Positions 53,417-63,250 of a stretch of 64,000 nucleotides of DNA are shown here, piece after piece. The position numbers and the translations under genes were made by a program. A model generated the notes under the pieces. It was not told the origin of the DNA and did not search any database. It was given only the letters and a program-made list of their open reading frames with translations. Location of the stretch: positions 1,860,001 to 1,924,000 of the forward strand of contig OY829369.1 in NCBI GenBank assembly GCA_963691775.1. Reading direction: 5' to 3'. This DNA comes from JAZBPO01 sp963691775. Its GTDB lineage: Bacteria; Pseudomonadota; Gammaproteobacteria; Pseudomonadales; Azotimanducaceae. How positions within the stretch are numbered: position 1 is the stretch's first letter; every line of letters begins with the position of its first letter.

Positions 53417-54601
53417 TCAGGCCTCCGCCAGTAATCGCCCGAGCCGCGCGACGCGCGCCGCACGGACGCGCTCGCCGATCTCTGCACCGGGCACGCCCGC
53501 GGCGGCCCAGGCCCGTGCATCTACCGCAAGCGCATCCGGCACCGCCGCCAGTACCCGGCGCGTGCGCCCGCGATGGGCGCCATCCGCGCCCTCGGCCTGC
53601 TGCAGTCGCTCGACCGCGTGACAGATCACGGCGAAGCGCTCTGGCCGGCGCGCCCCATCAACCGCAATGGCTGCGTCGAGCAGATTGCCGGCAGTCGTCC
53701 CTGCAAGCAGAAACAGCGCACGCCGGCCTCGGGCAAGGCCGACCGCTGCATCGCGACATTCCACCGGCGCGCGCAGTCGCTCGGACAGGGCACGCGCTCG
53801 CTCTCCGGCTTCATGATCAAGCGCCACGCCACGCCGCCGCGGCCCGGCCGCCGCGGCCGCTCGGGCGAGCAAAGCCGCATAGCGCTCCAGCACCGGAGCC
53901 TCGCGCGCTGGAAGATCCAGGCTCGAAAAAGCCGGCTCTGCAAGGAGGTCGCGCCCCGGGGCCGCATCTGCAAGCAGCGGCATGAGCACGGCAAGCGCGC
54001 CACACTCATGGAGCACCTGGAAGAACACGCTCGGCCGCTCGGTCTCAAGGCTCCTGGCAAGCTCCTGCCAGATTCGCTCGGCCGACAGCGTCTCAAGCTC
54101 ACCGCTCATCGCGATTCGCCCCATGAGCGCCTGCGTTTCCTCGGCGATCGTGAAGCCGAGCGGCGCGAACCGGGCGGCGAAGCGCGCAACGCGGAGCACG
54201 CGCAGAGGGTCTTCGACGAATGCGTCCGACACGTGCCGCAGTATGCGCGCGTCGAGATCGGCGCACCCGCCATGGGGATCAATGAGCACGCCGGCACCAT
54301 CCTCCGCGAGCGCGTTGATCGTCAGATCACGACGTACGAGGTCTGCTTCGAGCGTCACATCCTCGGCCGCATGGAATTGAAACCCTCCGTGACCGGGCGC
54401 GGTCTTCCGCTCCGTTCGGGCGAGGGCGTACTCCTCCTTCGTCTCCGGATGCAGAAAGACGGGGAAGTCGCGGCCAACGGGCGTGAAGCCCGCGTCGAGC
54501 ATCCGCTTCGGCGAGGCGCCTACCACAACCCAGTCGCGCTCACGCACGGGTAGACCAAGGAGTCGATCGCGAATCGCGCCGCCGACAAGATAGGTTTCCA
54601 T
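53417..54601 (-). CDS. cca: CCA tRNA nucleotidyltransferase
   Basis: A 394-residue class II enzyme that builds or repairs the 3' CCA end of tRNAs. N-terminal signature YLVGGAIRDRLLGLPVRERDWVVVGASP (GGxxRD and the DxD-equivalent), then DLVRRDLTINALA and DPLRVLRVARFAARFAPLGF. The C-terminal HD-phosphohydrolase motif of E. coli Cca is not visible, so only the nucleotidyltransferase activity is expected. Start ATG 54601 (METYLVGGAIRD). Confidence 0.93.
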   Translation of the reverse strand: METYLVGGAIRDRLLGLPVRERDWVVVGASPKRMLDAGFTPVGRDFPVFLHPETKEEYALARTERKTAPGHGGFQFHAAEDVTLEADLVRRDLTINALAEDGAGVLIDPHGGCADLDARILRHVSDAFVEDPLRVLRVARFAARFAPLGFTIAEETQALMGRIAMSGELETLSAERIWQELARSLETERPSVFFQVLHECGALAVLMPLLADAAPGRDLLAEPAFSSLDLPAREAPVLERYAALLARAAAAAGPRRRGVALDHEAGERARALSERLRAPVECRDAAVGLARGRRALFLLAGTTAGNLLDAAIAVDGARRPERFAVICHAVERLQQAEGADGAHRGRTRRVLAAVPDALAVDARAWAAAGVPGAEIGERVRAARVARLGRLLAEA

Positions 54602-54653
54602 GATCAGTCCGTGCTCCAGGGTCGGCAGCAAGCCTACCCGATCGCACCCGCGC

Positions 54654-55478
54654 TTAACCGTCTTGGGCGCGCGCGCAGGGAATCTGCCAGCGCGCATCGT
54701 CCTCGAGACGCAGGAGCGTCAGGCAGCCACCCCAGACGCAGCCCGTGTCGAGGGCACGGCAATGGGCAGGGACACCGCGCCCCTCCAGGGCCGCCCAATG
54801 CCCGAACACGATCCGCCGCCCGGCGAGGTCTGGGTGCACGTGCTCGAACCAGGGCACGCAGCCTTCCGGGGCAGCCTCCGCGCTTTCCTTCGTCTCGAGT
54901 TCGAGCGTCCCGTCGGGAAAGAGGAAACGCATGCGCGTGAAATAGTTCACCGCAGCGCGCAGGCGATCATGGCCGGTGAGCCCCGGATCCCAGCGCGCCG
55001 GTTCGTTACCGTACATGACCTCGAAGAACGCCCGCGCATCAGGCCCTGCGATCGCGTGCTCCACCTCTTGCGCCAGCCCAAGGACCGTATCCAGGGCAAA
55101 CAGGTGCGGCACGCCCGCATGGACCAGGACCGCGTCGAGCACGGGATCGAAGTGCACCAGCGACCGGGTGCGCAGCCAGGCGACAAGATCATCGAGATCA
55201 GGGGCGCGGAGGACCTCTTCAAGCGTGTCCTTGCGTCGCGGCGAGTGCCCACCGAGGACAATCGCAAGCAGGTGAAGATCGTGGTTACCGAGCACGGTGA
55301 CTGCAGCGTCACCCAGACCTCGCAGATACCTCAGAGTATCGAGCGACGCGGGGCCGCGATTGACGAGATCGCCCACCAGCCACAGGCGATCCTGGGCTGG
55401 ATCGAACTGCACTGAGTCAAGGAGCGCGCGAAGGGGATCGAGGCATCCTTGCAGGTCGCCGACTGCATACGTCGCCAT
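54654..55478 (-). CDS. apaH: Symmetrical bis(5'-nucleosyl)-tetraphosphatase
   Basis: A 274-residue metallophosphatase that splits Ap4A. Motifs: YAVGDLQGCLDPLRALL, LVGDLVNRGPASLDTLRYLRGL and VTVLGNHDLHLLAI. It follows rsmA directly with a 6-nt gap; apaG, usually between them in gammaproteobacteria, is absent. Confidence 0.95.
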   Translation of the reverse strand: MATYAVGDLQGCLDPLRALLDSVQFDPAQDRLWLVGDLVNRGPASLDTLRYLRGLGDAAVTVLGNHDLHLLAIVLGGHSPRRKDTLEEVLRAPDLDDLVAWLRTRSLVHFDPVLDAVLVHAGVPHLFALDTVLGLAQEVEHAIAGPDARAFFEVMYGNEPARWDPGLTGHDRLRAAVNYFTRMRFLFPDGTLELETKESAEAAPEGCVPWFEHVHPDLAGRRIVFGHWAALEGRGVPAHCRALDTGCVWGGCLTLLRLEDDARWQIPCARAQDG

Positions 55479-55484
55479 GCGCGT

Positions 55485-56363
55485 TCAGTCTTCTGCGGTC
55501 GAGGCGGGCAGTTCCGCGCCGCCGAGGGCGTCAGCAAGCACGTTTGCGATCCGAACGAAGTCCTCGACCGCAAGCGTCTCGGGCCGACGGCGCAGATCGA
55601 TCTCGGCCTGCTCGAGCGCCGCGAAGCCGGACTCGTCCACGCCGGGGATGCTCTTCAGGCCGTTGCGCAGGGTCTTCCTGCGCTGTGAGAACGCAGCGCG
55701 AACCACGTGCGCAAAGAGCGCCTCGTCGTACGCCGGCACGCGCGGCGCCGCACGCGGAATCAAGCGCACGATCCGTGAGCGCACCTGAGGGCGCGGCGTG
55801 AACGCGTCCTGAGCAACGCCGAACAAGGGCTCGACCTCACAGCGATACTGGATCATCACGCCCAATCGTCCCCAGGCCTTCTCGCCCGGAGCCGCCGCCA
55901 GGCGCTGCACCACCTCGTCCTGCAGCATGAAATGCGCATCGCGAATCCAGCCCGCGTGATCGAGGAGGCGAAACAGCAGTGGCGTGGAAATGTTGTATGG
56001 CAGATTGCCAACGATCCGAAACGGGCGCGGCGGATCGAGAAGGGCGCCGTAGTCGATTCGCAGCGCATCGCCCTCCACAAGCGTCAGATCCGGATAGCGC
56101 ACGCGCAGACCGTGCGCGAGGTCGCGGTCGATCTCGATCACGGTCAGGTCGCAGCCTGAATCCACGAGGAGTCGAGTGATCGCGCCGCGCCCCGGACCGA
56201 TCTCGACGACGGCGTCCAGCGGCTGCGGCGAGATCGCGTCGACGATGCGGCCGATGACGCCCTCGTCGACGAGGAAATTCTGGCCAAAGCGCTTGCGGGC
56301 CCGGTGACCCGTGAACCCGTCACCGCCGAACTGCGGAGATCGCCTGCGCGAATCGGAGCTCAT
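55485..56363 (-). CDS. rsmA: 16S rRNA (adenine(1518)-N(6)/adenine(1519)-N(6))-dimethyltransferase
   Basis: A 292-residue KsgA/RsmA enzyme. RARKRFGQNFLVDEGVIGRIVDAI is the start of the fold; VVEIGPGRGAITRLL is the SAM site and GNLPYNISTPLLFRLL the NLPY catalytic motif. The ATG overlaps pdxA's stop by 4 nt (ATGA). The N-terminal 18 residues are an extra tail. Confidence 0.95.
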   Translation of the reverse strand: MSSDSRRRSPQFGGDGFTGHRARKRFGQNFLVDEGVIGRIVDAISPQPLDAVVEIGPGRGAITRLLVDSGCDLTVIEIDRDLAHGLRVRYPDLTLVEGDALRIDYGALLDPPRPFRIVGNLPYNISTPLLFRLLDHAGWIRDAHFMLQDEVVQRLAAAPGEKAWGRLGVMIQYRCEVEPLFGVAQDAFTPRPQVRSRIVRLIPRAAPRVPAYDEALFAHVVRAAFSQRRKTLRNGLKSIPGVDESGFAALEQAEIDLRRRPETLAVEDFVRIANVLADALGGAELPASTAED

Positions 56364-57346
56364 GCCGTGCCCCCGTTGAACCCGATCATCTGTTGCGCCG
56401 CCGCCACCGCTGCCTCCAGGCTGCCAACCGCGGCTATGCCGCGCCCCGCGATATCGAGAGCTGTACCGTGATCAACGGACGTGCGGATGATCGGGAGACC
56501 GAAGGTCACGTTCACGGCTCTACCGAAGCCGGCGTACTTCAGCACGGGCAGGCCCTGATCGTGAAACATCGCGAGCACGGCATCCGCTCCGGCGACGCGA
56601 TCCGGCGTGAACAGCGTGTCCGCCGGGAGCGGCCCGACGATATCCAGCCCTCGCGCGCGGAACGCATCGCACACGGGCCCGATGGCCTCGATCTCTTCCC
56701 GCCCGAGCAACCCCGCTTCCCCTGCATGCGGATTGAGCCCCGCGACCAGCACCCGCGGCGAGGAGATTCCGTAGCGTGCGCGCAAGCCCTCGACGAGCAG
56801 CTCCAGGGTGCGCGTGACCCGCTCAGGGGTGACCGCCGCGGCAACTTCCGCGAGCGGCAGATGCGTCGTCACGAGTGCAACGCGAAAGGCATCCGCTGCG
56901 AGCACCATGAGCACTTCATCCACAGACGTGCGCGCCGCGAGATACTCGGTGTGCCCCGTGAACGGGACCCCAGACTCGGCGATCACGGCCTTGTGTACGG
57001 GCCCCGTGACCATCGCGTCGTAGCGACCATCCACGCATCCGTCGATGGCGGCATCGAGCGTGGCGAGCACGTAGGGCACATTGCGCACATCCAGGCGCCC
57101 CGGCTCCGAAGGCGCAGCAAGATCGATCTCGCACACGCGCAGCGTCCCTGGCGCATCAGGCGTGACGTCGCCGTCATCGGGCAGAAGCTTGAGCGGAAGA
57201 TCGAGCGCGGCCGCGCGCGCTTCCAGGAGCGAGGGATCACAGACCGCGACAAGCCGCACATCGCGCGAGCGCTGCGCGAGCACGGCCGCCAGCTCCGGCC
57301 CGATGCCGGCCGGTTCTCCGGGCGTGATGGCGATGCGTGCTGTCAT
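56360..57346 (-). CDS. pdxA: 4-hydroxythreonine-4-phosphate dehydrogenase
   Basis: A 328-residue enzyme of pyridoxal phosphate synthesis. Signatures: IAITPGEPAGIGPELAAVLA, ATGPVHKAVIAESGVPFTGHTEYLA, VALVTTHLPLAEV and AMFHDQGLPVLKYAGF. Start ATG 57346 with GGGAGC. In the surA-pdxA-rsmA-apaH operon. Confidence 0.95.
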   Translation of the reverse strand: MTARIAITPGEPAGIGPELAAVLAQRSRDVRLVAVCDPSLLEARAAALDLPLKLLPDDGDVTPDAPGTLRVCEIDLAAPSEPGRLDVRNVPYVLATLDAAIDGCVDGRYDAMVTGPVHKAVIAESGVPFTGHTEYLAARTSVDEVLMVLAADAFRVALVTTHLPLAEVAAAVTPERVTRTLELLVEGLRARYGISSPRVLVAGLNPHAGEAGLLGREEIEAIGPVCDAFRARGLDIVGPLPADTLFTPDRVAGADAVLAMFHDQGLPVLKYAGFGRAVNVTFGLPIIRTSVDHGTALDIAGRGIAAVGSLEAAVAAAQQMIGFNGGTA

Positions 57347-57403
57347 GGGCTCCCGGCGCATGCGCCGGTCTGTTCGCGCCGCCGGAGCGCCCGGCGGCGG
57401 ATG

Positions 57404-58717
57404 TTAGAGCTTCACTTCCACGAAGGCCTCGTCGCGGATCTCCCGCAGCCAGGCCTGGAGTTCTTCGTCGAAACGGCGGTCGCGCAGGATGCGCAGCGCC
57501 TGCCGCTCGCGCATCTCGTCGCTCATGTCCTGATCGCGGCGCTCAAGCACTTCCAGAATGTGAAAACCGAAGCGGCTGCGGAACGGATCGGACGTCTCAC
57601 CGACCGCGGTGATCATCATCCGCTCTTCGAATGCAGGGACCATCTGCCCTGCCTGAGTCCAGCCGAGATCGCCGCCGGACAGTGCCGATCCGGGGTCGTC
57701 CGAGTAGTCGCGGGCCAGGTCTTCGAAAGACGCGCCCGCCTCGAGCCGCGCGCGAATGTCGTTGATGAGCGCCTCGGACTCCCCCTCAGAGCGAATCTCG
57801 TTGGGCTGCACGAGGATATGGCGTACGCGGGTCTGCTGGATGACCGTGCTGCCTGCACCGCGCCGGTCCATGAGCTTGACGATGTGCAGACCGGAGGCGG
57901 AACGAATCGGCTCGATGATCTCGCCCACCCCCGCCTCAAGCACCTGATCGGCGAAGAGACTCGGCAGCTGGCCGGCTTTGCGCCAGCCCAGGTCGCCGCC
58001 TTCGAGGGCACGTTGCCCCGCCGAGTGGGCGACCGCCATCTGAGCGAAATCAGCCCCGTCACGGAGTTCCGCAGTGATCCGGGACGCCTCGGCCTCAGCT
58101 TCGGCGATCGCGGCACTCGACGCATCCGCGGCAATGGCAAGCAGGATATGCCCGACGCGGAAGTCGTCAGCCGTTGCGGCACGCCCGACGGGTGAAGCGA
58201 GGAAGTTCTCGAGCTCCTGCGGCGAGATGTAGATCCGGTCGTTGACGCGGTTCTGCTGCACGCGGGCGATGATCATCTCGCGCCTGATCTGATCGCGGAA
58301 CTGGCGGTAGCTCATCCCGTCCTGCGCCAGCGCCTGCTGGAAGGTGGGCAGATCCAGGCCATTCGACTGGGCGATCGACGCCACCGCCTGGGTCAGCTCC
58401 TCATCGGAGATGCGCATGCCGCCGCGACCGGCAAGCTGCAATTGGAGCGAGTCGAGAATGAGGCGCTCGAGCAACTGGCTCATGAGCACATCGCGGGGCG
58501 GCAATTGCCTGCCGCCCTGCTCGAACTGACGTTCGATGAACGACAACCGCTCCAGCAGCTCCGTCGCCGTCACGATGTCGTCGTCAACGATCGCAACGAC
58601 CCGATCCAGTTCCTGGGACGCGGCCTGAACACCGATGCCGGCACAGGCGAGCAATGCGAAGCCGCCTGCGCGGAGCGTCCGACGAAAGCGGCGCTGCATG
58701 TCAGAGGCGATAGCCAT
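57404..58717 (-). CDS. surA: Periplasmic chaperone/peptidyl-prolyl isomerase SurA
   Basis: A 437-residue periplasmic folding factor for outer-membrane proteins. A signal peptide (LRAGGFALLACAGIGVQA) is followed by the SurA N-domain (LDRVVAIVDDDIVTATELLERL), then two parvulin domains (FRVGHILLAI ... GGDLGW, and RVRHILVQPNEI ... GGDLGW). ATG 58717 has AGGA at 5 nt and overlaps lptD's stop by 17 nt; ATG 58699 immediately after that stop is an alternative. Confidence 0.93.
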   Translation of the reverse strand: MAIASDMQRRFRRTLRAGGFALLACAGIGVQAASQELDRVVAIVDDDIVTATELLERLSFIERQFEQGGRQLPPRDVLMSQLLERLILDSLQLQLAGRGGMRISDEELTQAVASIAQSNGLDLPTFQQALAQDGMSYRQFRDQIRREMIIARVQQNRVNDRIYISPQELENFLASPVGRAATADDFRVGHILLAIAADASSAAIAEAEAEASRITAELRDGADFAQMAVAHSAGQRALEGGDLGWRKAGQLPSLFADQVLEAGVGEIIEPIRSASGLHIVKLMDRRGAGSTVIQQTRVRHILVQPNEIRSEGESEALINDIRARLEAGASFEDLARDYSDDPGSALSGGDLGWTQAGQMVPAFEERMMITAVGETSDPFRSRFGFHILEVLERRDQDMSDEMRERQALRILRDRRFDEELQAWLREIRDEAFVEVKL

Positions 58718-61358
58718 AGAGATCCTGCTGCTGTCTGAATCCGTAGATGCCTTCCTCGAGCACCGAGCCCAAACCTGAGTCGAAGCCTGCAAGGCCCTTC
58801 ATGACCACCTCGACGAAGACCCCCGTCTCGGAGTCGGCGACGTCCAGGCCCTGGGTCGGACGCAAGAAGTCGCGACCGACGAGGCGCAATCGCCAGCAGC
58901 AGTCGTCGTACTGGATGCCGGCGAGGGCCTCGAGGGTTTCCTCGTTCTCGATGTCATAAAAGTAGCGGGCGATGAGCGCCATGTTCGGACGGAAGGGCCA
59001 GGAGAAGCTGAGATCTGCCTGGTCGATGTTCTTGCCGCGCGTGCGATAGGCGATGTTGAAGAGGCTGCGTGGATCCTGACCAGCCCAGCGCAGACGCACG
59101 AGGCCCTGGTCGATGTTGCCGTCTTCGTTGTTCCAAACCCAGAGCGCCTTGGCGTCGTAGCCGCCCCCGAGGCGCAGTACGAGCTCGGACACCCAGCCCG
59201 ACTTGTCGTCTTTCTGCTCTCGGCCGACGACGCCGTCGAGCGTCACCCGACGCTCGTCGAAGTAGAAGATGCGACCCGCGGTGCCGCGAACAAGTTCGCT
59301 GCCATCGGCGCGCGAGATGAGCCGTGAAGTAACGGCAACGGTAAGCTGGTTGGCGTCGTTGATCCGGTCGATGCCCGAGAAGCGATTTTCCCGGAACAGT
59401 GCCTCACTGCCGAAGGTCAGGTCCGCCGTATCAAAGATCGGCAGGTCGTTCTGATTTTCGTGTTCGGTCGCGAGGTAATACAGGCGCGGCTCGAGGGTCT
59501 GCAGCAGCGGCGTTCCGGCAATTGAAGAGTCGCGCTCGAAGCGCAATCCCATGTCGATGCTCGCGGTCGGCAGCGTTCGCGTCGGATTGTCCTCGACCGG
59601 GACGAGCAACGCGTTGCCGCTGCCGTCTACGAGCGGGACGCCGCTGTCGTCCCTGAGCACCAGACGCTCTCCGCTGATCGGGTCGACGAGCAGGGCGTCG
59701 AGCGCAGAGGTCGGCCGGAGGTTGTAGCGCGTGTATTTCCAGGCCGCCGTTGCTTCTATGTACCCCCACTCCCATTCCACCGGCAGCGTGAAACGCGGAA
59801 CGATGTGCAGCCGGTCGCCCGTAATGGCCTCGACACCCGCGAGGCGGCTATCGCTGCGGTCGAAGTCGGCGTACTGGAAGTCGACGCCGAAGACCATGGG
59901 CACGGTCCCGAAGCGCTCGTGCCACGCCATGTCGATGGCGGGCATGCGTTCGTAAACGTCGTTCTGGTTCTCCTGGAGAATCCGGATGTCCTGGGCCCAC
60001 GCCATGACATCCAGGCCACCGCGACGCAAGCGCACCGATGCCGTGCGATCGATCTCCGGCTGACCGTTGGAAGCGAGATCCGTGCCGATGTCGCGCAGGT
60101 AGTCATCATCGCTGACCGCCGTGTAGTCGACGCGCGTTGTCAGGCCCGGCACCCAGTTGCCTTTATGCTCGAACCTGCCGAGCCAGCGATCTTCGGCGCG
60201 GAACGTACCCGGCGGCAAGCGGCCATTGGTGACCAGCTCTTCGAACTCGTCGAAGGAGAAATCGCCGTTGTAGTTGTCGTCCTTGGGCAGAAACGCACCG
60301 CCGAGCGTGTTTTCCATGTTGGCCGTGAGATGGCGGACTTCGGCCTGCAGGAGGACGCCACGCTCGGTCATGAGGCGCGGCGTGACGGTCGCATCTAAGT
60401 TGGGCGCAAGATTCAGGTAGTACGGCGCAGAGAGATCGGCGCCGTTCTGCTCGCTGTAACCGATCGACGGGAACAGCCACCCGCTCTTGCGCTCGTCCGT
60501 GACCGGTACCGTGAGGCGCGGCGCCCACAGCACGGGCACGTCATAGATTTCGAGGCGCGCATTGGTGGCCACCGCGTAGCTCTCGCCCTCCGGAATCTCG
60601 ATCCGGCCCGCGGCGACCTTCCAGCCCTCATTGCCGGGCTCGCAGCGCGTGAACTCCCCTTCTTCGATGGACAGCCCCGCTTCCGTCCGCTCAAGCACGT
60701 CCGCGGTGCCGCGATAGGCGCCGTCGTAGAGCACGAACTCGGCGCCCTCGAAGCGCGCTCTATCCGCCGCGAGATCGACGCTGGCCGATGCTCCGCGCAG
60801 CAGCACCCCTGGCTCTTGAACAAGCACGTCGCCTTCGAGAGCGAGCGCTTCGTTCAGCGCATCGTAGGTCGCGAGCTCGGCCTCGACCGTTCGGGCCCCC
60901 TGCTCGATCAGGACGCCCCCCTCCAGCAGCGCCTCGGCGTCCAGCGCGTACTCGCCGCGCTCAGCCGAAAGGGAGATGAGCGCCGTCTCCGGATCGGCCG
61001 CGAGTGCCTCGTCGGACCATTCGTAGGGCTGATAGCCGCCGCTGCACCAAACGGGCGTCGCCGCACGCAGATCCTGAGGCAGCGCCTGGCGCGGCACCCA
61101 GGTGAGCCGCGCCATCTCTTCGGTCTGGCCGAAGGGCCGATCTGGACGGTCGCGGTTCGCGGAACGGTCTACGATCGGCGCTGTTGCCACGGGTGGGAAC
61201 GGGCCCGCGTCGACGTCGACCTCACCACACTGCCACTCACCATCGGGGCCCGCCGTACAGCGCCACTGGCTCTCGGTAAGCGCGCTGGCGAAGGGGGGCA
61301 TCGCGCTAAACGCGATCGCCGCTGCGAGCAGGCGCAGGGATCGGACGCTTCGAATCAT
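58701..61358 (-). CDS. lptD: LPS-assembly protein LptD
   Basis: An 885-residue outer-membrane protein. A signal peptide (LLAAAIAFSAMPPFASA) leads to a periplasmic OstA-like beta-jellyroll (EADRAEFEGAEFVLYDGAYRGTADVLERTEAGLSIEEG, RIEIPEGESYAVATNARLEIYDVPVLWAPRL) and a long transmembrane beta-barrel. It inserts lipopolysaccharide into the outer leaflet with LptE. It is upstream of surA, the normal gammaproteobacterial order. Start ATG 61358. Confidence 0.95.
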   Translation of the reverse strand: MIRSVRSLRLLAAAIAFSAMPPFASALTESQWRCTAGPDGEWQCGEVDVDAGPFPPVATAPIVDRSANRDRPDRPFGQTEEMARLTWVPRQALPQDLRAATPVWCSGGYQPYEWSDEALAADPETALISLSAERGEYALDAEALLEGGVLIEQGARTVEAELATYDALNEALALEGDVLVQEPGVLLRGASASVDLAADRARFEGAEFVLYDGAYRGTADVLERTEAGLSIEEGEFTRCEPGNEGWKVAAGRIEIPEGESYAVATNARLEIYDVPVLWAPRLTVPVTDERKSGWLFPSIGYSEQNGADLSAPYYLNLAPNLDATVTPRLMTERGVLLQAEVRHLTANMENTLGGAFLPKDDNYNGDFSFDEFEELVTNGRLPPGTFRAEDRWLGRFEHKGNWVPGLTTRVDYTAVSDDDYLRDIGTDLASNGQPEIDRTASVRLRRGGLDVMAWAQDIRILQENQNDVYERMPAIDMAWHERFGTVPMVFGVDFQYADFDRSDSRLAGVEAITGDRLHIVPRFTLPVEWEWGYIEATAAWKYTRYNLRPTSALDALLVDPISGERLVLRDDSGVPLVDGSGNALLVPVEDNPTRTLPTASIDMGLRFERDSSIAGTPLLQTLEPRLYYLATEHENQNDLPIFDTADLTFGSEALFRENRFSGIDRINDANQLTVAVTSRLISRADGSELVRGTAGRIFYFDERRVTLDGVVGREQKDDKSGWVSELVLRLGGGYDAKALWVWNNEDGNIDQGLVRLRWAGQDPRSLFNIAYRTRGKNIDQADLSFSWPFRPNMALIARYFYDIENEETLEALAGIQYDDCCWRLRLVGRDFLRPTQGLDVADSETGVFVEVVMKGLAGFDSGLGSVLEEGIYGFRQQQDLYGYRL

Positions 61359-61471
61359 CTTTGGAGTGCGGACCTCGGCAGGATTTCGCGCCCGATCATA
61401 CGCGAGGCCGGGAGAGCGCGTCAGCCGCGGCGGCCCCGTTATCATGCGCACGCACCCGCCATGGCCAGACA

Positions 61472-62506
61472 ATGACCCGACATCCCGACAGCACCGATGC
61501 CTCACGCGCGCGCCGCCTCGCCGAATGGCTCGCCGCAGCGCTCGCCGCGCGCGGAGAAACCGCGCTCGATGCGCCCGCGCCACTGACTGCGGATGCAAGC
61601 TTCCGCCGCTTCGCCCGGATCAGGACCGGCTCAGGGTCCCGGATCGTCGTCGACGCGCCGCCCGAGCGGGAGAACAACGGGGGGTTCGTCACCGTCGGCG
61701 CGTGGCTCGAGCGTTCCGGTCTGCCCGCGGCGCGGGTCCTTGCGATAGACGAGACCGATGGCTTTTTGCTCGTATCGGATCTGGGCGATGACACGCTCGC
61801 GCGGCGCCTGCGAGCCGCACCGGCGGAATTGCCCGGCCTCTACAGGCGCGCCATCGACACGCTGATCGATCTGCAGGCAGCTGCCCTCGAGACCACACCA
61901 CCGGTACCCGCCTACGACGCTGAGCGCCTGGCCCTCGAGAACAACATCTTCGGAGAATGGTTCCTCGGCGGTCTGCTCGGTCTGCCGACCGCGCCTGCGG
62001 TACTGGCTGAAACCCTTAGCCGCGTCAGCGAGGTTCACCTGAGCGCACCGCGCGTTCTTGTCCATCTCGACTGGCACAGTCGCAATCTCATGGTCGACGG
62101 GGCGGGCGAGATCGCCTTTCTCGACTATCAGGACGCGCGCATGGGCCCCCAGGGATACGATCTGGTCTCCCTCCTTCGAGATTGCTATCGCGATCTCGAT
62201 GCCGACGTCAGCCTCTCCCTGCGAGCGCATTTCCTCGCCGAGGGCAGCCTGCGCGGCCTGCCGGGCCTAGAAGACGCCGCGCGCTTCTGGCGCACGGCCG
62301 AGCTCATCGGCCTGCAGCGACACATGAAGGCGATCGGCATCTTCGCGCGGCTGCATCTGCGCGAACGCCGCGACCACGCGCTTCCCGACATTCCTCGCAC
62401 GCTGCGCTACGTTCGCCTCGCGGCGGGCAATCACACTGAGCTCTCGGCCTTCGCTGACTGGCTTGACGACGTTGTTCTGCCCCGCTACGAGGCACGGCGG
62501 CGGTGA
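61472..62506 (+). CDS. amgK: Cell-wall sugar kinase AmgK (N-acetylmuramate/N-acetylglucosamine)
   Basis: A 344-residue APH-fold kinase. Catalytic motif LVHLDWHSRNLMVDG (HxDxxxxN type) and FLDYQDARMGPQGYDLVSL; N-terminal DASFRRFARIRTG. It phosphorylates the anomeric position of MurNAc released from peptidoglycan. The partner murU follows with a 4-nt overlap, the order seen in Pseudomonas, which supports the name over other APH kinases. Confidence 0.88.
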   Translation: MTRHPDSTDASRARRLAEWLAAALAARGETALDAPAPLTADASFRRFARIRTGSGSRIVVDAPPERENNGGFVTVGAWLERSGLPAARVLAIDETDGFLLVSDLGDDTLARRLRAAPAELPGLYRRAIDTLIDLQAAALETTPPVPAYDAERLALENNIFGEWFLGGLLGLPTAPAVLAETLSRVSEVHLSAPRVLVHLDWHSRNLMVDGAGEIAFLDYQDARMGPQGYDLVSLLRDCYRDLDADVSLSLRAHFLAEGSLRGLPGLEDAARFWRTAELIGLQRHMKAIGIFARLHLRERRDHALPDIPRTLRYVRLAAGNHTELSAFADWLDDVVLPRYEARRR

Positions 62507-63192
62507 CGGTTTCCACGGCGATGATCCTCGCCGCGGGACGGGGCCGTCGTCTCGCGCCGCTGACCGACGAGCGACCGAAGCCGCTCGTGCGCCTCGCGGG
62601 CGCGACGCTCATCGACCATCACCTCGATCGCCTTGTCGCAGCCGGATTCGAGCGCGCGGTGATCAATCTCCATCACCTCGGTGAGCTGCTCCGTATGCAC
62701 CTCGAAGCACGGCCTGACCGTGGCCTCGAGCTCATCTTCACCGAGGAAACCCAGCTGCTGGAAACCGCCGGAGGCATCCAGGCCGCGCTGCCGCACCTGG
62801 GCGAGGGACCCTTCGCCGTCGTCAACGGTGATGTCTTCACGGACTACGAATTCACGCGTCTGCGCACCGCTCCGATCGACGCCCTCGCCCACTTCGTCAT
62901 GGTGCCCGCACCACCCTGGGCCGCCCGCGGCGATTTCGAGCTCGACGTGGCGCCGACGGGCGCGCGCACCCGCTTGCGCCTCGGCGCCCAGGCCCGCTAC
63001 ACCTATGCCGGCCTGGGCGTGTATACGCCGGAATTCTTCGCGGGCCGGACGCCCGGGCCTGGACCCTTGCGACCGCTCATGGATGCAGCGATCGCCGCGG
63101 GCCGTCTGACCGCGGAGCTGCACACCGGCGTATGGGAAGACATCGGCACGCTCGAGCGCCTGGCGGCCGCCCGCGCCCGCTTCGGCGCCTGA
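62503..63192 (+). CDS. murU: N-acetylmuramate 1-phosphate uridylyltransferase
   Basis: A 229-residue nucleotidyltransferase. The NTP-binding motif is AMILAAGRGRRLAPLTDERPKPLVRLAG, with LETAGGIQAALPHLG and VVNGDVFTDYEF (metal Asp). It converts MurNAc-1-P to UDP-MurNAc, bypassing de novo synthesis. GTG 62503 overlaps amgK's TGA. In the same operon as amgK. Confidence 0.92.
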   Translation: MTVSTAMILAAGRGRRLAPLTDERPKPLVRLAGATLIDHHLDRLVAAGFERAVINLHHLGELLRMHLEARPDRGLELIFTEETQLLETAGGIQAALPHLGEGPFAVVNGDVFTDYEFTRLRTAPIDALAHFVMVPAPPWAARGDFELDVAPTGARTRLRLGAQARYTYAGLGVYTPEFFAGRTPGPGPLRPLMDAAIAAGRLTAELHTGVWEDIGTLERLAAARARFGA

Positions 63193-63250
63193 GGCCCACC
63201 CTCCGGTACACTGCCCGCGCCTCGATCTGCACGACAGCACCGGAAGGTCC

